Of a stretch of DNA of 14,209 nucleotides, positions 13,009 to 14,209 are shown one piece after another. The DNA is taken from positions 1 through 14,209 of the forward strand of contig CALLHT010000209.1 of NCBI GenBank assembly GCA_938009335.1, given 5' to 3'. Source of the stretch: an uncultured Rhizobiaceae group bacterium (GTDB taxonomy: Bacteria > Pseudomonadota > Alphaproteobacteria > Rhizobiales > Rhizobiaceae). The notes beneath the pieces were generated by a model. The model had not been told where the DNA came from. It ran no database searches and saw nothing but the letters and a program-made list of their open reading frames with translations. Each line of letters starts with the position of its first letter. Positions within the stretch are counted from its first letter, which is position 1. A program made the position numbers and the translations under genes.

Positions 13009-14209
13009 TCACTCCCACTCAATCGTTCCGGGTGGCTTGCTCGTCACATCATAGACCACGCGGTTGATGCCGCGCACTTCGTTGATGATGCGCGTTGCGG
13101 CTTTGCCGAGGAACTTCATGTCATAAGGATAAAAATCTGCGGTCATGCCATCAACTGAGGTGACTGCACGTAGCGCGCAGACAAACTCATACGTCCGCCC
13201 ATCGCCCATGACGCCAACGGTTTGCACCGGAAGCAGCACGGCAAACGCCTGCCAGATTTCATCGTATAATTCGGCATTGCGAATCTCATCGAGATAGATC
13301 GCATCGGCCTGACGTAAAATCTCAAGTTTGTCGCGTGTAATGCCACCGGGACACCGGATCGCAAGACCTGGCCCCGGGAAGGGATGACGACCGACGAATT
13401 TATCCGGCAGGCCCAGTTCACGACCGAGATCACGCACTTCATCTTTGAAGAGTTCGCGCAAGGGTTCAACAAGCTGCATGTTCATGCGTTCCGGCAACCC
13501 GCCTACATTATGGTGGCTTTTGATGGTAACGGACGGGCCTCCGGTGAACGACACACTCTCGATCACATCCGGGTAAAGTGTCCCTTGTGCCAGAAAATCC
13601 GAGCCGCCCAGTTTCCTGGCCTCTTCCTCAAATACATCGATGAAGAGTTTGCCGATTGTCTTGCGCTTGGTTTCAGGATCCGCCTCACCTTCCAGCGCAC
13701 CGATGAACATGTCAGAAGCATCCACATGGACAAGCGGAATGTTGTAATGCTCGCGGAACATGCTAACGACTTCTTCGGCTTCGTTCATGCGCATCAAACC
13801 ATGATCAACCAGAATACAGGTCAATTGATCACCAATCGCTTCATGGATCAAAAGCGCTGCAACAGAAGAATCCACGCCACCTGAAAGACCGCAAATCACG
13901 CGCTTATTGCCAACCTGTTCTCGAATGGCATTGACGGCCTGTTCGCGGTAGGCGGCCATGGTCCAATCGCCTTTAAGACCGGCAATCTTATGAACGAAAT
14001 TTGAAATCAGCTTTGCACCATCGGGCGTATGCACAACCTCGGGGTGGAACTGCGTAGAATAATACTTACGCGCTTCATCAACTGCCACTGCGCATGGCGC
14101 GTTGGGCGATGTGGCAATCACTTCGAAACCAGCCGGCAATTGCGTGACACGGTCTCCGTGCGACATCCAGACCGGATACTTCTGCCCTACTTCCCAAATG
14201 CCTTCGAAC
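13009..14209 (-). CDS. guaA: GMP synthase, glutamine-hydrolysing (5' partial)
   Basis: GuaA converts XMP to GMP with ATP and the amide nitrogen of glutamine, the last step of guanine nucleotide synthesis. About 399 C-terminal residues are visible out of about 520 usual; the frame runs off the right edge, so the gene does not begin at the ATG at 14166. The beginning shows the end of the class I glutaminase domain: YPVWMSHGDRV and QFHPEVVHT, where His and Glu belong to the catalytic triad (its Cys lies outside the window). The ATP pyrophosphatase P-loop SGGVDSS follows, then HPFPGPGLAIR and the dimerisation domain ending VTSKPPGTIEWE. The gene converges on the amidohydrolase across a hairpin-rich spacer. 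Confidence 0.97.
   Translation of the reverse strand, partial: FEGIWEVGQKYPVWMSHGDRVTQLPAGFEVIATSPNAPCAVAVDEARKYYSTQFHPEVVHTPDGAKLISNFVHKIAGLKGDWTMAAYREQAVNAIREQVGNKRVICGLSGGVDSSVAALLIHEAIGDQLTCILVDHGLMRMNEAEEVVSMFREHYNIPLVHVDASDMFIGALEGEADPETKRKTIGKLFIDVFEEEARKLGGSDFLAQGTLYPDVIESVSFTGGPSVTIKSHHNVGGLPERMNMQLVEPLRELFKDEVRDLGRELGLPDKFVGRHPFPGPGLAIRCPGGITRDKLEILRQADAIYLDEIRNAELYDEIWQAFAVLLPVQTVGVMGDGRTYEFVCALRAVTSVDGMTADFYPYDMKFLGKAATRIINEVRGINRVVYDVTSKPPGTIEWE

Noticed and set aside
14166..14209. ATG at 14166 as the start of guaA
   Set aside because: The frame stays open to the window edge and the upstream residues (FEGIWEVGQKYPVW) are the conserved GuaA sequence, so the gene is truncated by the window.

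Overview
The window looks like a stretch of chromosome from an alphaproteobacterium, most likely a moderate-GC member of the Hyphomicrobiales (Rhizobiales). The F0 part of the ATP synthase is a stand-alone operon ordered I-a-c-b'-b, with no F1 genes behind it and two different b-type subunits. Motifs typical of alphaproteobacteria also occur: a GTTC-N7-GTTC SOS box, a CTTGAC-N17-CTATGT promoter and a TTAA-N7-TTAA CtrA-type site. I cannot name the genus. I see no phage, transposon, CRISPR, tRNA or rRNA.

Layout. Positions 1-2232 on the + strand hold the C-terminus of an unrecognised membrane protein, a PA0069-type radical SAM protein behind a putative SOS box, and rnhB. A hairpin with a T-run on the - strand separates rnhB from the convergent F0 operon (2286-4808, - strand), which has a good promoter at 4932-4960. 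Also on the - strand are a SleB-type cell wall hydrolase with a putative CtrA site upstream, the GTPase gene der, a YfgM-like TPR membrane protein and an NnrU-family membrane protein. A small TraR/DksA zinc-finger gene (+) ends 3 bases from a convergent sbmA/bacA-type peptide transporter gene.

The 519-base gap 10771-11289 is the most unusual part. It holds a compact chain of hairpins at 10993-11163. Two of them carry an identical 11-base loop on unrelated stems, and all G-U pairs favour + strand transcription. I interpret this as an uncharacterised structured RNA, either a stand-alone small RNA or the long leader of the 73-residue orphan gene that follows. After that come a metal-dependent amidohydrolase gene (+), a hairpin-rich convergent spacer, and guaA (-), which runs off the right end.

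Most genes are housekeeping: proton translocation, ribosome assembly, removal of RNA from DNA, GMP synthesis and envelope maintenance. The points of interest are regulatory: the twin-loop RNA, the SOS and CtrA sites, a hairpin behind atpE, and the absence of bamB between the YfgM-like gene and der.
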